Shown here one piece after another: positions 17,526 through 25,073 of a DNA stretch of 58,050 nt. Origin of the DNA: PXAH01 sp964605645 (lineage in GTDB: Bacteria; Omnitrophota; Gorgyraeia; Duberdicusellales; 4484-171); contig CAZSDJ010000005.1 in NCBI GenBank assembly GCA_964605645.1, positions 1-58,050 on the forward strand, written 5' to 3'. Each line of letters begins with the position of its first letter. The first letter of the stretch is position 1. A model generated the notes under the pieces. The model searched no databases. It was not told where the DNA came from and saw only the letters and a program-made list of their open reading frames with translations. The position numbers and the translations under genes were made by a program.

Positions 17526-17795
17526 ATGAATAAAGGAGAACTTATCGAAGTGGTCGCAAAACAAACTGCTACCAAAAAAGAGGCTCAAGATTTAGTCGAA
17601 GGGATAGTAGAAACATTAAAGAGCAGCTTGGCTAAGGGTGATGACGTTTCAATTTCTGGATTCGGTAATTTTAAAGTAAAGCAAACAAAAGCTAGAACCG
17701 GAAGAAATCCGAAAACCGGCGAAACAATCCAAATACCTGCTAAAAAGAAAGTTTCTTTTAAACCCGCCAAAGATTTAAAAGAAGCAGTTCAATAA
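17526..17795 (+). CDS. hup: HU family DNA-binding protein
   Basis: This 89-residue histone-like protein bends DNA as a dimer. It shows the N-terminal helices (MNKGELIEVVAKQTATKKEAQ), the signature GFGNFKVKQTKARTGRNPKTGETIQIPAKKKVSFKP with the DNA-embracing beta arm, and the family-typical conserved Pro in the arm. An AAGGAGG Shine-Dalgarno sequence ends six bases before the ATG; a TTG codon just upstream is not needed. It is monocistronic, with its own consensus promoter and a strong terminator, and is the only plus-strand gene here. Confidence 0.97.
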   Translation: MNKGELIEVVAKQTATKKEAQDLVEGIVETLKSSLAKGDDVSISGFGNFKVKQTKARTGRNPKTGETIQIPAKKKVSFKPAKDLKEAVQ

Positions 17796-17805
17796 AAAGA
17801 AATCT

Positions 17806-17838
17806 GTAGGGAACAGGCAGGCCTGTTCCCTACTTTTT
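17806..17838. terminator. bidirectional intrinsic terminator between HU and the RsmB-like gene
   Basis: A perfect 13-bp inverted repeat (GTAGGGAACAGGC 17806-17818 with its complement 17821-17833) is followed by TTTTT on the plus strand. It lies 11 bases after the HU stop and overlaps the stop codon of the convergent methyltransferase gene at 17830. A run of A residues upstream gives T residues on the minus strand, so it may work in both directions. Confidence 0.85.
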
Positions 17839-18792
17839 CTCCTCTTTACAAGAAATCTTTTTAATTTTTGCGATAAAAAATCCTTCCATATATTCATTGG
17901 GAAGAATCCTCTTGGCCCTGGCTAGATAAGAAGAGAATCTTTTACTCTTCCAGCGTTGCTTACCTGATTTTATATTTTCTAGAGGAATTTTTAAAGGCAT
18001 AATCTCCAGGCAATCTTGAAACTTGTTGATAAACCAATCTATAATTTCTTCATTTTCTTCCGGAGATATAGTACAAGTTGAATAAATTATGGTTCCGCCT
18101 TCGGCTAAGGCAAAAAACGATGAACCTAATAATTTCTTTTGCTTGCGTACCATCTCTTTTATTTTTTTTGGCTTCCAATATTTAAAAGACTTGGGATTGT
18201 GAACAAAAAAACGCCCCTCACAGGAACATGATGCATCAACTAAAATTTTATTAAATTGTTCAGGGAATTTCTTCTTTACCATTGCCCCATCCATCAAATA
18301 TGCCTTTACCGAATCAGCACCTTGTGTTTTTAAGTTATTGAGTAGCTTATAATAACGTCCTCTGGCCTTTTCTATGGCCACAATTTCTGCTCGGGGGGCC
18401 AAAGAGGCAATTTGTGTAGTCTTTGCACCCGGGGCAGCACATAAATCAAGAATTTTATCCTTATTTTCTGGCTGAAGATAGAGAACCGGCAACATACTTG
18501 ATAGATTCTGAACATAAATATGGCCCTGCTTATAAACAGCTGTAGCCTGTAATTTTTGCAGTGGAGATTTAAGAAGAAAAGCCCCTTCCGGATAAGATAA
18601 TTCCCTGCATTTAATTTGTTCTTGTTGTAAATTTCGGCGCAAAGCAGTCAAATCAGTTTTCAGATAATTTATCCGAAAAGTTGATTTTTTTTTAGTTAAA
18701 AAACTCTCAGAAACAGCCTCAAATTCTTTTGGATAAATCTTTTTCAGTTTATCCAGAAATTGCTGCGGTAATTTATAAATTATTTTTTTCAT
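17830..18792 (-). CDS. RsmB/NOL1/NOP2/Sun family RNA (cytosine-5) methyltransferase
   Basis: This m5C RNA methyltransferase (320 residues) has the SAM motif LDLCAAPGAKTTQIA, the substrate-cysteine motifs DASCSCEGRF (normally D-x-PCSG-x-G) and STCTISPEENEEIIDWF, and a C-terminal FFIAKIKK strand. Like some RsmF/YebU or archaeal relatives, it lacks the NusB-like N-terminal domain of E. coli RsmB. The altered Ala-Ser-Cys-Ser-Cys context is unusual, but the key cysteine remains. Its stop codon is inside the terminator shared with HU. Confidence 0.85.
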   Translation of the reverse strand: MKKIIYKLPQQFLDKLKKIYPKEFEAVSESFLTKKKSTFRINYLKTDLTALRRNLQQEQIKCRELSYPEGAFLLKSPLQKLQATAVYKQGHIYVQNLSSMLPVLYLQPENKDKILDLCAAPGAKTTQIASLAPRAEIVAIEKARGRYYKLLNNLKTQGADSVKAYLMDGAMVKKKFPEQFNKILVDASCSCEGRFFVHNPKSFKYWKPKKIKEMVRKQKKLLGSSFFALAEGGTIIYSTCTISPEENEEIIDWFINKFQDCLEIMPLKIPLENIKSGKQRWKSKRFSSYLARAKRILPNEYMEGFFIAKIKKISCKEEKK

Positions 18793-18796
18793 TTAA

Positions 18797-19465
18797 TTAT
18801 TTTAATTTTCTCCTTAGAATAACAGTTCCAATTATAGTAAATATAAAATATACCATACTCACCCAAAAAATCATTTGATTTTTTGAAAAATAAATTGCCA
18901 AATTACCAAAAGAAAAATTTTTAACCGATGCTAATATAAATTGAATCCAAAATATACGCGGCAATGACGCTAAAATAACTACCAGCAAATAGCGGCGAAA
19001 AGGCATTTTGCTTAACCCAAAACCTAGGTCTAAAACTCGATAAGGGATAAACGGTATAGCTCTTAATAAAAAAACCCAGCCTAAATTCATTTTTCCTATT
19101 TTTTCATATACTTTTTGATATCTTCCCCTTACTTTTTTCTCAATAAAACCTTTACCGCCGATTTTGCTGATTTTAAAGAATATATAAGAATTTATAATTT
19201 CAGCTACATATATAAACAAGGTACTTAAGTACGCACCAAAACAAACAGCTCCTACAATTTTTAAAGGGTCTTTTAGATACCAAATAAAAAATGTTCCGAT
19301 TATATAAGATATAACAAAAATAATCGCTGTCCAAATCGGAGAAAATTGTTTTATAAAATTATCAATGATTGTATAATCAAACGAAAAAAACTGGCTTAAG
19401 GCCACCAACAAAATAATAAATAATATAAATAATATAAAACGAATATATGGCTTATTGATCATCAT
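18797..19465 (-). CDS. TVP38/TMEM64-like (VTT/DedA superfamily) membrane protein
   Basis: This 222-residue integral membrane protein has about five to six hydrophobic segments. The VTT-domain core is visible as FIWYLKDPLKIVGAVCFGAYLSTLFIYVAEIINSYIFFKISKIGGKGF and the RAIPFIPYRVLDLGFGLSKMPFRRYL loop with conserved Arg and Pro. VTT proteins are thought to move lipids (polyprenyl phosphate or phospholipid scrambling). The start overlaps rlmN by 14 bases; the gene is followed by the RsmB-like methyltransferase four bases away. Confidence 0.78.
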   Translation of the reverse strand: MMINKPYIRFILFILFIILLVALSQFFSFDYTIIDNFIKQFSPIWTAIIFVISYIIGTFFIWYLKDPLKIVGAVCFGAYLSTLFIYVAEIINSYIFFKISKIGGKGFIEKKVRGRYQKVYEKIGKMNLGWVFLLRAIPFIPYRVLDLGFGLSKMPFRRYLLVVILASLPRIFWIQFILASVKNFSFGNLAIYFSKNQMIFWVSMVYFIFTIIGTVILRRKLK

Positions 19466-20489
19466 CTCTAACTACACCTTTAAAATTTAAGCTCCGCAAC
19501 TGGCCGCAAGCTGCACTGATGTCTTCTCCTCTAGACTTTCTAGTTGTAAAAATTATATTTTTTTCTTTTAATTTTTGTTTAAAATTTTCTATTTCAGCTA
19601 AATCATCTGATTTTAAATTTGTATTAGTAAGATTATACGGTATTAAATTAAGTTTTGCTCCGGTTTGATTAACTAACTTTGCTAATTTTTTTGCATCACT
19701 TTCTTCTAAATTAAAATTATTAATCATTACATACTCAAAAGTAACAGGATATTTTTGTTTTTTTTGGTAATAGCGTAGAGATTCCACCAATTGGCCTAAA
19801 GGGTATTTTTTATTTATGGGCATTATTTTAGTTCGTTTTTCATCAACTGCTGCATGCAATGAAAGTGAAAATTTTATTCCTAAATTTAAATCAGCCAATT
19901 CTTTAATTTCCGGAACCAGCCCACAAGTAGATACAGAAATTCTCTTGTTTGTAAAGTTAATTCCCAACGGCTCTGTTAATATTTTTATAGCTTTATAAAC
20001 ATTTTTAAGATTATCCAACGGCTCACCAATACCCATAAAGACAATGTTTGTTATATTATATTCTTTAGATAATTCCAGATATTGATTGATAATCTCAAAA
20101 GTCTCTAAATTCCTTATAAAACCTCCGGTTTTGCTTGCACAAAACTTACAATTAAATTTACACCCTACTTGAGTTGAGACGCATAAAGTAGTCCTTGCCT
20201 TTGCAAGGATTAAAACCGATTCAATAGTTTCTTGATCAGCTAATTGGAATAAAAACTTTCTACTCCCATCTTTAGATTTTTCTTTTTTTAAGATTTTAAA
20301 CTCTGGAAAATAAAAAATATTCTTTAATTTTTTCCTCTGTTCTTCAGAAATATTTGTCATTTTTAAAAAATTTCTAATCCTTCTTTTATAAATCCAATTA
20401 AAAATTTGTTTAGCCCGATAAGCAGAAAATCCCCTTTGGATTAACTCTTTCTTTAGCTCTTCTAAAGTAAAATTATATATACAATTCAT
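19452..20489 (-). CDS. rlmN: dual-specificity 23S rRNA/tRNA adenine-C2 methyltransferase
   Basis: This radical SAM methyltransferase (345 residues) methylates A2503 of 23S rRNA and A37 of some tRNAs. It has the CxxxCxxC motif in STQVGCKFNCKFCASKTGGF, MGIGEPLDN, RISVSTCGLVPEI, FEYVMINNFNLEESDA and the C-terminal catalytic Cys in SAACGQLR. The N-terminal helical part (LTEELKKELIQRGFSAYRAKQIFNWIYK-like) is normal. It has its own promoter-like sequence upstream. Confidence 0.95.
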   Translation of the reverse strand: MNCIYNFTLEELKKELIQRGFSAYRAKQIFNWIYKRRIRNFLKMTNISEEQRKKLKNIFYFPEFKILKKEKSKDGSRKFLFQLADQETIESVLILAKARTTLCVSTQVGCKFNCKFCASKTGGFIRNLETFEIINQYLELSKEYNITNIVFMGIGEPLDNLKNVYKAIKILTEPLGINFTNKRISVSTCGLVPEIKELADLNLGIKFSLSLHAAVDEKRTKIMPINKKYPLGQLVESLRYYQKKQKYPVTFEYVMINNFNLEESDAKKLAKLVNQTGAKLNLIPYNLTNTNLKSDDLAEIENFKQKLKEKNIIFTTRKSRGEDISAACGQLRSLNFKGVVRDDDQ

Positions 20490-20510
20490 AATTACACTTA
20501 TTCCACTGTT

Positions 20511-20538
20511 ATTATAAAAAAGATAACTAAAATTGCAA
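20511..20538 (-). promoter_or_regulatory. sigma70-like promoter of rlmN
   Basis: On the minus strand, TTGCAA (20538-20533) and a perfect TATAAT (20516-20511) are separated by 16 bases, about 21 bases before the rlmN ATG. It stands just downstream of the long palindrome that closes the polyketide operon, so rlmN likely starts a new transcript. Confidence 0.6.
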
Positions 20539-20563
20539 CTAAAAACCCAAAACCCAGCAAAAC

Positions 20564-20726
20564 CCAGACGCTTTTGATAAACCCCTTGTTCTCAATAGGT
20601 TACACAACAAATATAGTAATTTTAGACGCTTAAACACTCTTCACCATTAATTAATTTTAAATGTATAAAAATAAAATGTTTGTTCTGTAACTTACTGAGC
20701 TGCAAATAGATATCAAAAGCGTCTGG
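20564..20726. repeat. 163-base nested palindrome at the 3' end of the polyketide operon
   Basis: The gap between rlmN and the aldehyde dehydrogenase gene folds back on itself. A perfect 16-bp inverted repeat (CCAGACGCTTTTGATA 20564-20579 with 20711-20726) encloses a second pair (CTCAATAGGTTACA 20591-20604 with TGTAACTTACTGAG 20686-20699, 12 of 14 matching). There are further short pairings around ACAAATAT and ATGTTTGT, plus an internal TAGACGC word. It could terminate the 17-kb operon, be a structured RNA, or be an eroded miniature mobile element. No ORF is seen. Confidence 0.65.
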
Positions 20727-20741
20727 AAATGCGTCTTAGGA

Positions 20742-22235
20742 TTAAAAGCCATACCAGTGGCTCACTAAAGGCTTTGAATCTTTAGTTTGATCGGTTATCA
20801 TATTTTTGAGGCGGGTATATTCGAGAAATCCGGTTTTGCCTAATTCTTTGCCAAAACCGCTTTTTTTAAATCCGCCAAAGGGGAGCTGATCGAAAAACAT
20901 GCCGTAGGTATTTATCCAAATAGTGCCGGCACAAATTCTTTTGGCTATTTCTTTGGCTTTTTCTTTATCTTTTGTCCAAATCGAGGCAGCCAATCCAAAC
21001 TCAGAATTATTGGCTAAATTTATTGCTTGGTCAACTGAAGAAAATTTAGTTAAAGTGGCAACCGGCCCAAAAATCTCTTCTTGGAAAAGTGCTGAATCAG
21101 GCCCTACTCCTTCAACCAAGGTCGGCTCAAAAAAGAATCCTTTTTCTAATTCTTTATTCTTGGGAATTTCTCCTCCAATTATAATATTTAAGCCTTCTTT
21201 TTTTGCTTTGCCAACAAAAGATACGATTTTTTCCCGTTGCAAATTAGACATCAACGGCCCCATTTGAGTTTGAAAATCTAATGAATCACCTAATTTTATT
21301 TTTGCTGTCCGTTCTTTTAATTTATTCTTAAATTGTTCATAGATATCTTGGTGAACAAGGATTCGAGAAGTGGCCGTACACATTTGCCCTTGGTTTAAAA
21401 ATAGAGAACAAAGGCAGCCATTTACTGCCTGGTCGAGATCTGCATCAGGTAAAACTAAACTGGCAGATTTACCGCCTAATTCCATAATTGTTTTCTTTAT
21501 ATTTTTCGAAGATTGTTCGATAATTTTTTGGCCAACAGGGTTAGAACCGGTAAAAGAAATCATATCTATGCCTTTATCTGTGCACAAGACCTCTCCGGTT
21601 ATATCCCCTTCAGCAACTAAAACGTTAAACACACCTTCAGGAAGTCCGGCTTCTCTGCTTATTTTAGCCAATTCTAATACAGTTAAAGGAGTCAGGGTTG
21701 CCGGTTTTAAAATAACTGAATTCCCGGCAGCTAAACTCTGGGCAATTTTCCAAGAAGCAATCAAAAGCGGGTAATTCCAAGGCGTAATCAATGCGACAAC
21801 ACCCCGTGGTTCTCTGATTAAATCACTTTTTGCTTGTGCAATTTTAGTATTGATAGTTATTTGCTCTTGATCTAAAAACTTTTCTAAATTATTCGCAAAA
21901 TATTTAAAACTTTGTGCACTCGATGGCATGTCCATAAAAGTTGTTTCTTTGATTGGTTTTCCGGTATTAACACTTTCTAATTCGGCTAGTTCTTTTGCTT
22001 TCGCCAGTATCCCTTCTGATATTTTTAATAATATTGCTTTACGATGTGCTAGGCTAAAATCCTTCCAAGGCCCTTTGTAAAAAGCATTGTTAGCTGCATT
22101 AATCGCATCTTTTATATCTTGTTTGTTAGCTAAATATACAGATGCAATAGTTTCTCGGTTGGAGGGATTAATAATTTCTTTCTTTTGTCTGCCCTTTATG
22201 AATTGTCCGTTTATAAAAGAAGTATATTCTTCCAT
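20742..22235 (-). CDS. NAD(P)-dependent aldehyde dehydrogenase
   Basis: This is a 497-residue aldehyde dehydrogenase of the betaine/retinal ALDH superfamily. The catalytic cysteine is C286 in NQGQMCTATSRI and the general base is E252 in MELGGKSASLVL. PWNYP (residues 152-156) holds the oxyanion Asn, followed by SFTGSNPVGQ for cofactor binding. The ATG at 22235 is chosen over a start 21 codons upstream because AAGGAG lies ten bases before it and it follows the aldolase stop by one base. It is the last gene of the operon. It may oxidise the aldehyde released by the aldolase encoded upstream, or a polyketide-derived aldehyde; the substrate is not readable from the sequence. Confidence 0.9.
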   Translation of the reverse strand: MEEYTSFINGQFIKGRQKKEIINPSNRETIASVYLANKQDIKDAINAANNAFYKGPWKDFSLAHRKAILLKISEGILAKAKELAELESVNTGKPIKETTFMDMPSSAQSFKYFANNLEKFLDQEQITINTKIAQAKSDLIREPRGVVALITPWNYPLLIASWKIAQSLAAGNSVILKPATLTPLTVLELAKISREAGLPEGVFNVLVAEGDITGEVLCTDKGIDMISFTGSNPVGQKIIEQSSKNIKKTIMELGGKSASLVLPDADLDQAVNGCLCSLFLNQGQMCTATSRILVHQDIYEQFKNKLKERTAKIKLGDSLDFQTQMGPLMSNLQREKIVSFVGKAKKEGLNIIIGGEIPKNKELEKGFFFEPTLVEGVGPDSALFQEEIFGPVATLTKFSSVDQAINLANNSEFGLAASIWTKDKEKAKEIAKRICAGTIWINTYGMFFDQLPFGGFKKSGFGKELGKTGFLEYTRLKNMITDQTKDSKPLVSHWYGF

Positions 22236-22236
22236 T

Positions 22237-23244
22237 TTACTTGGACTCCTTAAACTTGACCGCTTTAAATAATTCAAACAATCGACTAAAAGGAACATAC
22301 CACTTCGATAACTGCCCCAATTGGCCGTCTAGGTCCATTTTGCCTTGGGTTACAGCCACAAAAGGATCAAGCTTTCCTGAAAAAACCTCTTGCCAAACTT
22401 GGCTTGAGGCAGAAATAACAAAAGGAGCCTCTGCATTAAATTCTAATTTTTTGATTCTTCCTTCTTTAAAATTAAATTTATAGGCCTTATCTGAACCATC
22501 TAGTTTAATCGCCAGTTCAACAGTCAAGCCAAGCTCTTTTCCTTTTTGTAAGATAAAATCATCTTCATTTACCAATTCTACAATTTTTTTTATGTGATCA
22601 GGAGAAAACATAGGATATGTTTGGCCGCTTTTGGTTTCTTCTTTAACCTCTTCTTCTTGTTTAAGGAAATTGTTTTGTTTAAAAATTTTGGCAACAATTG
22701 CACTCTTTACCGCTTCTTCTAAAGTTTCAACTAAAGCTAAAGCTTTGGAAAAATCATCGGAAATAGCAATCACCCCGTGATTCTTTAAAACTACAATGTT
22801 TGATAGCTTTAAAGCATCAATAACTTCAGTTGGTTTTGTAACAGTGGGAGTCTCTTGCTTTACTACCGGAACATTGCCCAGATAAAATCTAGTCTCAAAA
22901 GTCAAAGCTTCTAAACTATCGCAAACCGCAAAATAGCCATTAATTAAAGGCGGGTGACAATGAATAACTACACTATCTTTAAAATTCTTATAAACTAATT
23001 TATGTAAGGAGAGTTCAGAGGAAGGATCTTTGTTGCTTTCTTTTTTATCATTTGTAATATCTACTTTTACAATGTCAGAAAATTGTAGGTCAGCTAATTG
23101 CGCTTGCGCCCCGGTAATCAGAATTTCTTGATCTGATAATTTAATACTCAGATTTCCGGAACTTGCCACGGCAAGGCCTCGCGCATAAAGACGCTTTCCC
23201 ATATTTATAATTTTTTCTGCTAAAATTTTTTCTTGGTTAGCCAT
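22237..23244 (-). CDS. class II aldolase fused to a C-terminal SCP-2-like sterol-carrier domain
   Basis: Residues 1-190 are a class II aldolase/adducin domain of fuculose-phosphate aldolase/MtnB type. They include SSGNLSIKL (28-36), catalytic E77 in PSSELSLHKLVY, zinc ligands H95 and H97 in HCHPP, and H156 in KNHGVIA. Residues about 225-330 form an SCP-2-type lipid-binding domain, ending in the characteristic DPFVAVTQGKMDLDGQLGQL and FSRLFELF. I know of no standard aldolase with this tail. GGAGG precedes the ATG, which abuts the MtnA-like stop. The preceding isomerase and following dehydrogenase suggest cleavage of 5-deoxyribulose-1-phosphate. The lipid-binding tail suggests either recruitment to a hydrophobic partner or a hydrophobic substrate. 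Confidence 0.8.
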   Translation of the reverse strand: MANQEKILAEKIINMGKRLYARGLAVASSGNLSIKLSDQEILITGAQAQLADLQFSDIVKVDITNDKKESNKDPSSELSLHKLVYKNFKDSVVIHCHPPLINGYFAVCDSLEALTFETRFYLGNVPVVKQETPTVTKPTEVIDALKLSNIVVLKNHGVIAISDDFSKALALVETLEEAVKSAIVAKIFKQNNFLKQEEEVKEETKSGQTYPMFSPDHIKKIVELVNEDDFILQKGKELGLTVELAIKLDGSDKAYKFNFKEGRIKKLEFNAEAPFVISASSQVWQEVFSGKLDPFVAVTQGKMDLDGQLGQLSKWYVPFSRLFELFKAVKFKESK

Positions 23245-24195
23245 CTAGACCTCCATATAAATATGTTTTGTAATTAAATTATTCGGTGTAATATCGAAAG
23301 CGGGATAATACCCTTTTATACCGGAAGAAGCAATAGTTTTAGATTCGACTTTAAATAATTCTTTATCCGGCCTTATTTCAATTTTTATATCTTTTCCTGA
23401 TTTAGCAGAAGATTCCGGCGGACAAACCACATAAAAGGGAATTTTAAACTTTTTAGCCAATAAAGCAATTTGATAAGTCCCGATTTTATTGGCGATATCC
23501 CCATTTTTAGCTAAATTATCTGCTCCCACAATAACCTTATCAATCTTTCCCTCTTTCATTACTTGAGCTACCATATTATCGCAAATAACAGTTACATCAA
23601 AACCTTCTCGCTGCAACTCCCAAGCAGTTAACTTTAAGCCTTGAAGAAAAGGGCGAGTTTCAGTTACATAAAAACTAATCTTTTTATTGGTTTGAGAACA
23701 AAACTTTCCAATTAAAGGGATAAGGCCGCTTAAATTACAATGAGTTAAAATAACATCCTGATCTTTTATGATTTTAGCCATAGCTTCGGCCTGTTGCATC
23801 CGCTTATTTCTTAGCATCTCTAAAAACCCTGTAATTTTTTGCTCTAATCCAGTGATGTTTTCCGACCAAGCTATCACCATATCAGTTAAATATTTAAAAG
23901 AAAGGGTTGGCCGGGCAGAATTAAAACTAACTGCAGTTTTTTTCAATTTTTCTTTGATAATATTCGGCTTCTTATTTCTATTCTTTCTGTAAATAAATAA
24001 AAATGTATACATTACCAAAAGAACCTGGCCCACTGCACGAGTCTTCATCTGTTTTATAATTGAAACAGCTTGGCGATAATTTTTAATTTTTATATAAACA
24101 GTTTTTTGTGGAAGCCTCGTTTCGTCTAAGACTAAAATATAATCTTTTTTAAGTTCTATCGGCCAAAAAAGAGGTGAAGTTTTTATTTTTTTCAT
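23245..24195 (-). CDS. MtnA-like (eIF-2B-related) sugar-1-phosphate isomerase
   Basis: This protein of the S-methyl-5-thioribose-1-phosphate isomerase / eIF2B-alpha family (316 residues) has LDETRLPQKTVYI (24-36), catalytic C153 in LTHCNLSG, VTETRPFLQG, ICDNMVAQVM, catalytic D226 in IVGADNLAKNGDIANKIGTYQIALLAK, and the closing YPAFDITPNNLIT. The N-terminal RGAPAIG segment of standard MtnA is degenerate (TRAVGQVLL), so substrate binding may differ. It overlaps the amidohydrolase gene as ATGA and abuts the aldolase gene. Known relatives isomerise 5-methylthio- or 5-deoxyribose-1-phosphate; with the aldolase and dehydrogenase next door, 5-deoxyribose-1-phosphate is the attractive substrate. Confidence 0.8.
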   Translation of the reverse strand: MKKIKTSPLFWPIELKKDYILVLDETRLPQKTVYIKIKNYRQAVSIIKQMKTRAVGQVLLVMYTFLFIYRKNRNKKPNIIKEKLKKTAVSFNSARPTLSFKYLTDMVIAWSENITGLEQKITGFLEMLRNKRMQQAEAMAKIIKDQDVILTHCNLSGLIPLIGKFCSQTNKKISFYVTETRPFLQGLKLTAWELQREGFDVTVICDNMVAQVMKEGKIDKVIVGADNLAKNGDIANKIGTYQIALLAKKFKIPFYVVCPPESSAKSGKDIKIEIRPDKELFKVESKTIASSGIKGYYPAFDITPNNLITKHIYMEV

Positions 24196-25073
24196 AATCT
24201 AAATAAATTTTTAAAATTTTGATAAACAATTTTATTTTTTAAATCCCCTAGCTTATTCAGCATTTCTATATTATCTCTAACAGGAGGGTTAACCGGATAG
24301 TCTGAGCCCCAAAGAATATGATCTGAACCAAAAAGATCAAGAGCAATTTTAATATTTTCAAAACTTGCCCCTGATGTATCAACATAAACTTTTTTCAAAA
24401 TTTCAGAAGGTATATCTCCCAGATCTTTCACAATATTGCGACTAAGCAACATTCTATAAACTCGATCAAACCTTTCCTTTAAAAAAGGGATAACTCCTCC
24501 TAAGGATGAAAATATAAATTTAGTTTCAAAATTCTTTAAAATACCTTCTGTCATCAGTAAACCCATAAACATTGAAGATTCGAAGCTATATTCTAAAACC
24601 GGCATCAACAGAGGGTCTTTAACTCTTTCAAAACCAATAGGGTTAATAGTTTGAGGGTGAACAAATATCGGCATCTTTAATTCTTCTGCTTGTCTAAATA
24701 AAGGTAATTGTTCTTTAATTAAGAATTTACCGTGATAACTAGAAGAAATATTAATTGCTTTAAAACCTTTATCCGCTAAAGCTTGTGCTTGATTTTCTAT
24801 ATTTAATTTTTCAATGTTAATTAAACCGGCTGCAATTATTTTAGGATTTTCTTTCACCAATTGTTCTAAGGCTTGATTATAAATTTTACACACTTTTTCT
24901 TTACCCAATTTAAGATAAGCATCTGTAGAGGGATAGGTAAGTAAAGCTTTTTCGATGTTGTTAGTTTCTAGATAATCAAAAAGTTTTTCTTGGTCAGTCC
25001 ATACCCCTTTATAAAAAGAAGTGTGCTCTGATAAACTTTTAGGAATAAAGTGAATGTGTGCGTCGTAAATCAA
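24192..25073 (-). CDS. ACMSD-like amidohydrolase-fold (Amidohydro_2) protein
   Basis: This is a TIM-barrel metal enzyme of the ACMSD/resorcylate-decarboxylase superfamily, about 293 residues. It keeps DAHIHF (H6, H8), FVHPQT (H139) and WGSDYP (D258) as metal ligands. The usual catalytic histidine of the S/A-H-x-GG motif is replaced by Ser in FSSLGGVIPF (about 189-190). I place the start at the TTG at 25073, which overlaps the radical SAM stop (TTGA) and has AAAGGGG about ten bases upstream; ATG codons further up lie deep inside that gene. Members of this family hydrolyse lactones or decarboxylate aromatic acids, so it could decarboxylate or open a ring of the polyketide. The missing histidine argues for altered chemistry. 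Confidence 0.7.
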   Translation of the reverse strand: MIYDAHIHFIPKSLSEHTSFYKGVWTDQEKLFDYLETNNIEKALLTYPSTDAYLKLGKEKVCKIYNQALEQLVKENPKIIAAGLINIEKLNIENQAQALADKGFKAINISSSYHGKFLIKEQLPLFRQAEELKMPIFVHPQTINPIGFERVKDPLLMPVLEYSFESSMFMGLLMTEGILKNFETKFIFSSLGGVIPFLKERFDRVYRMLLSRNIVKDLGDIPSEILKKVYVDTSGASFENIKIALDLFGSDHILWGSDYPVNPPVRDNIEMLNKLGDLKNKIVYQNFKNLFRL

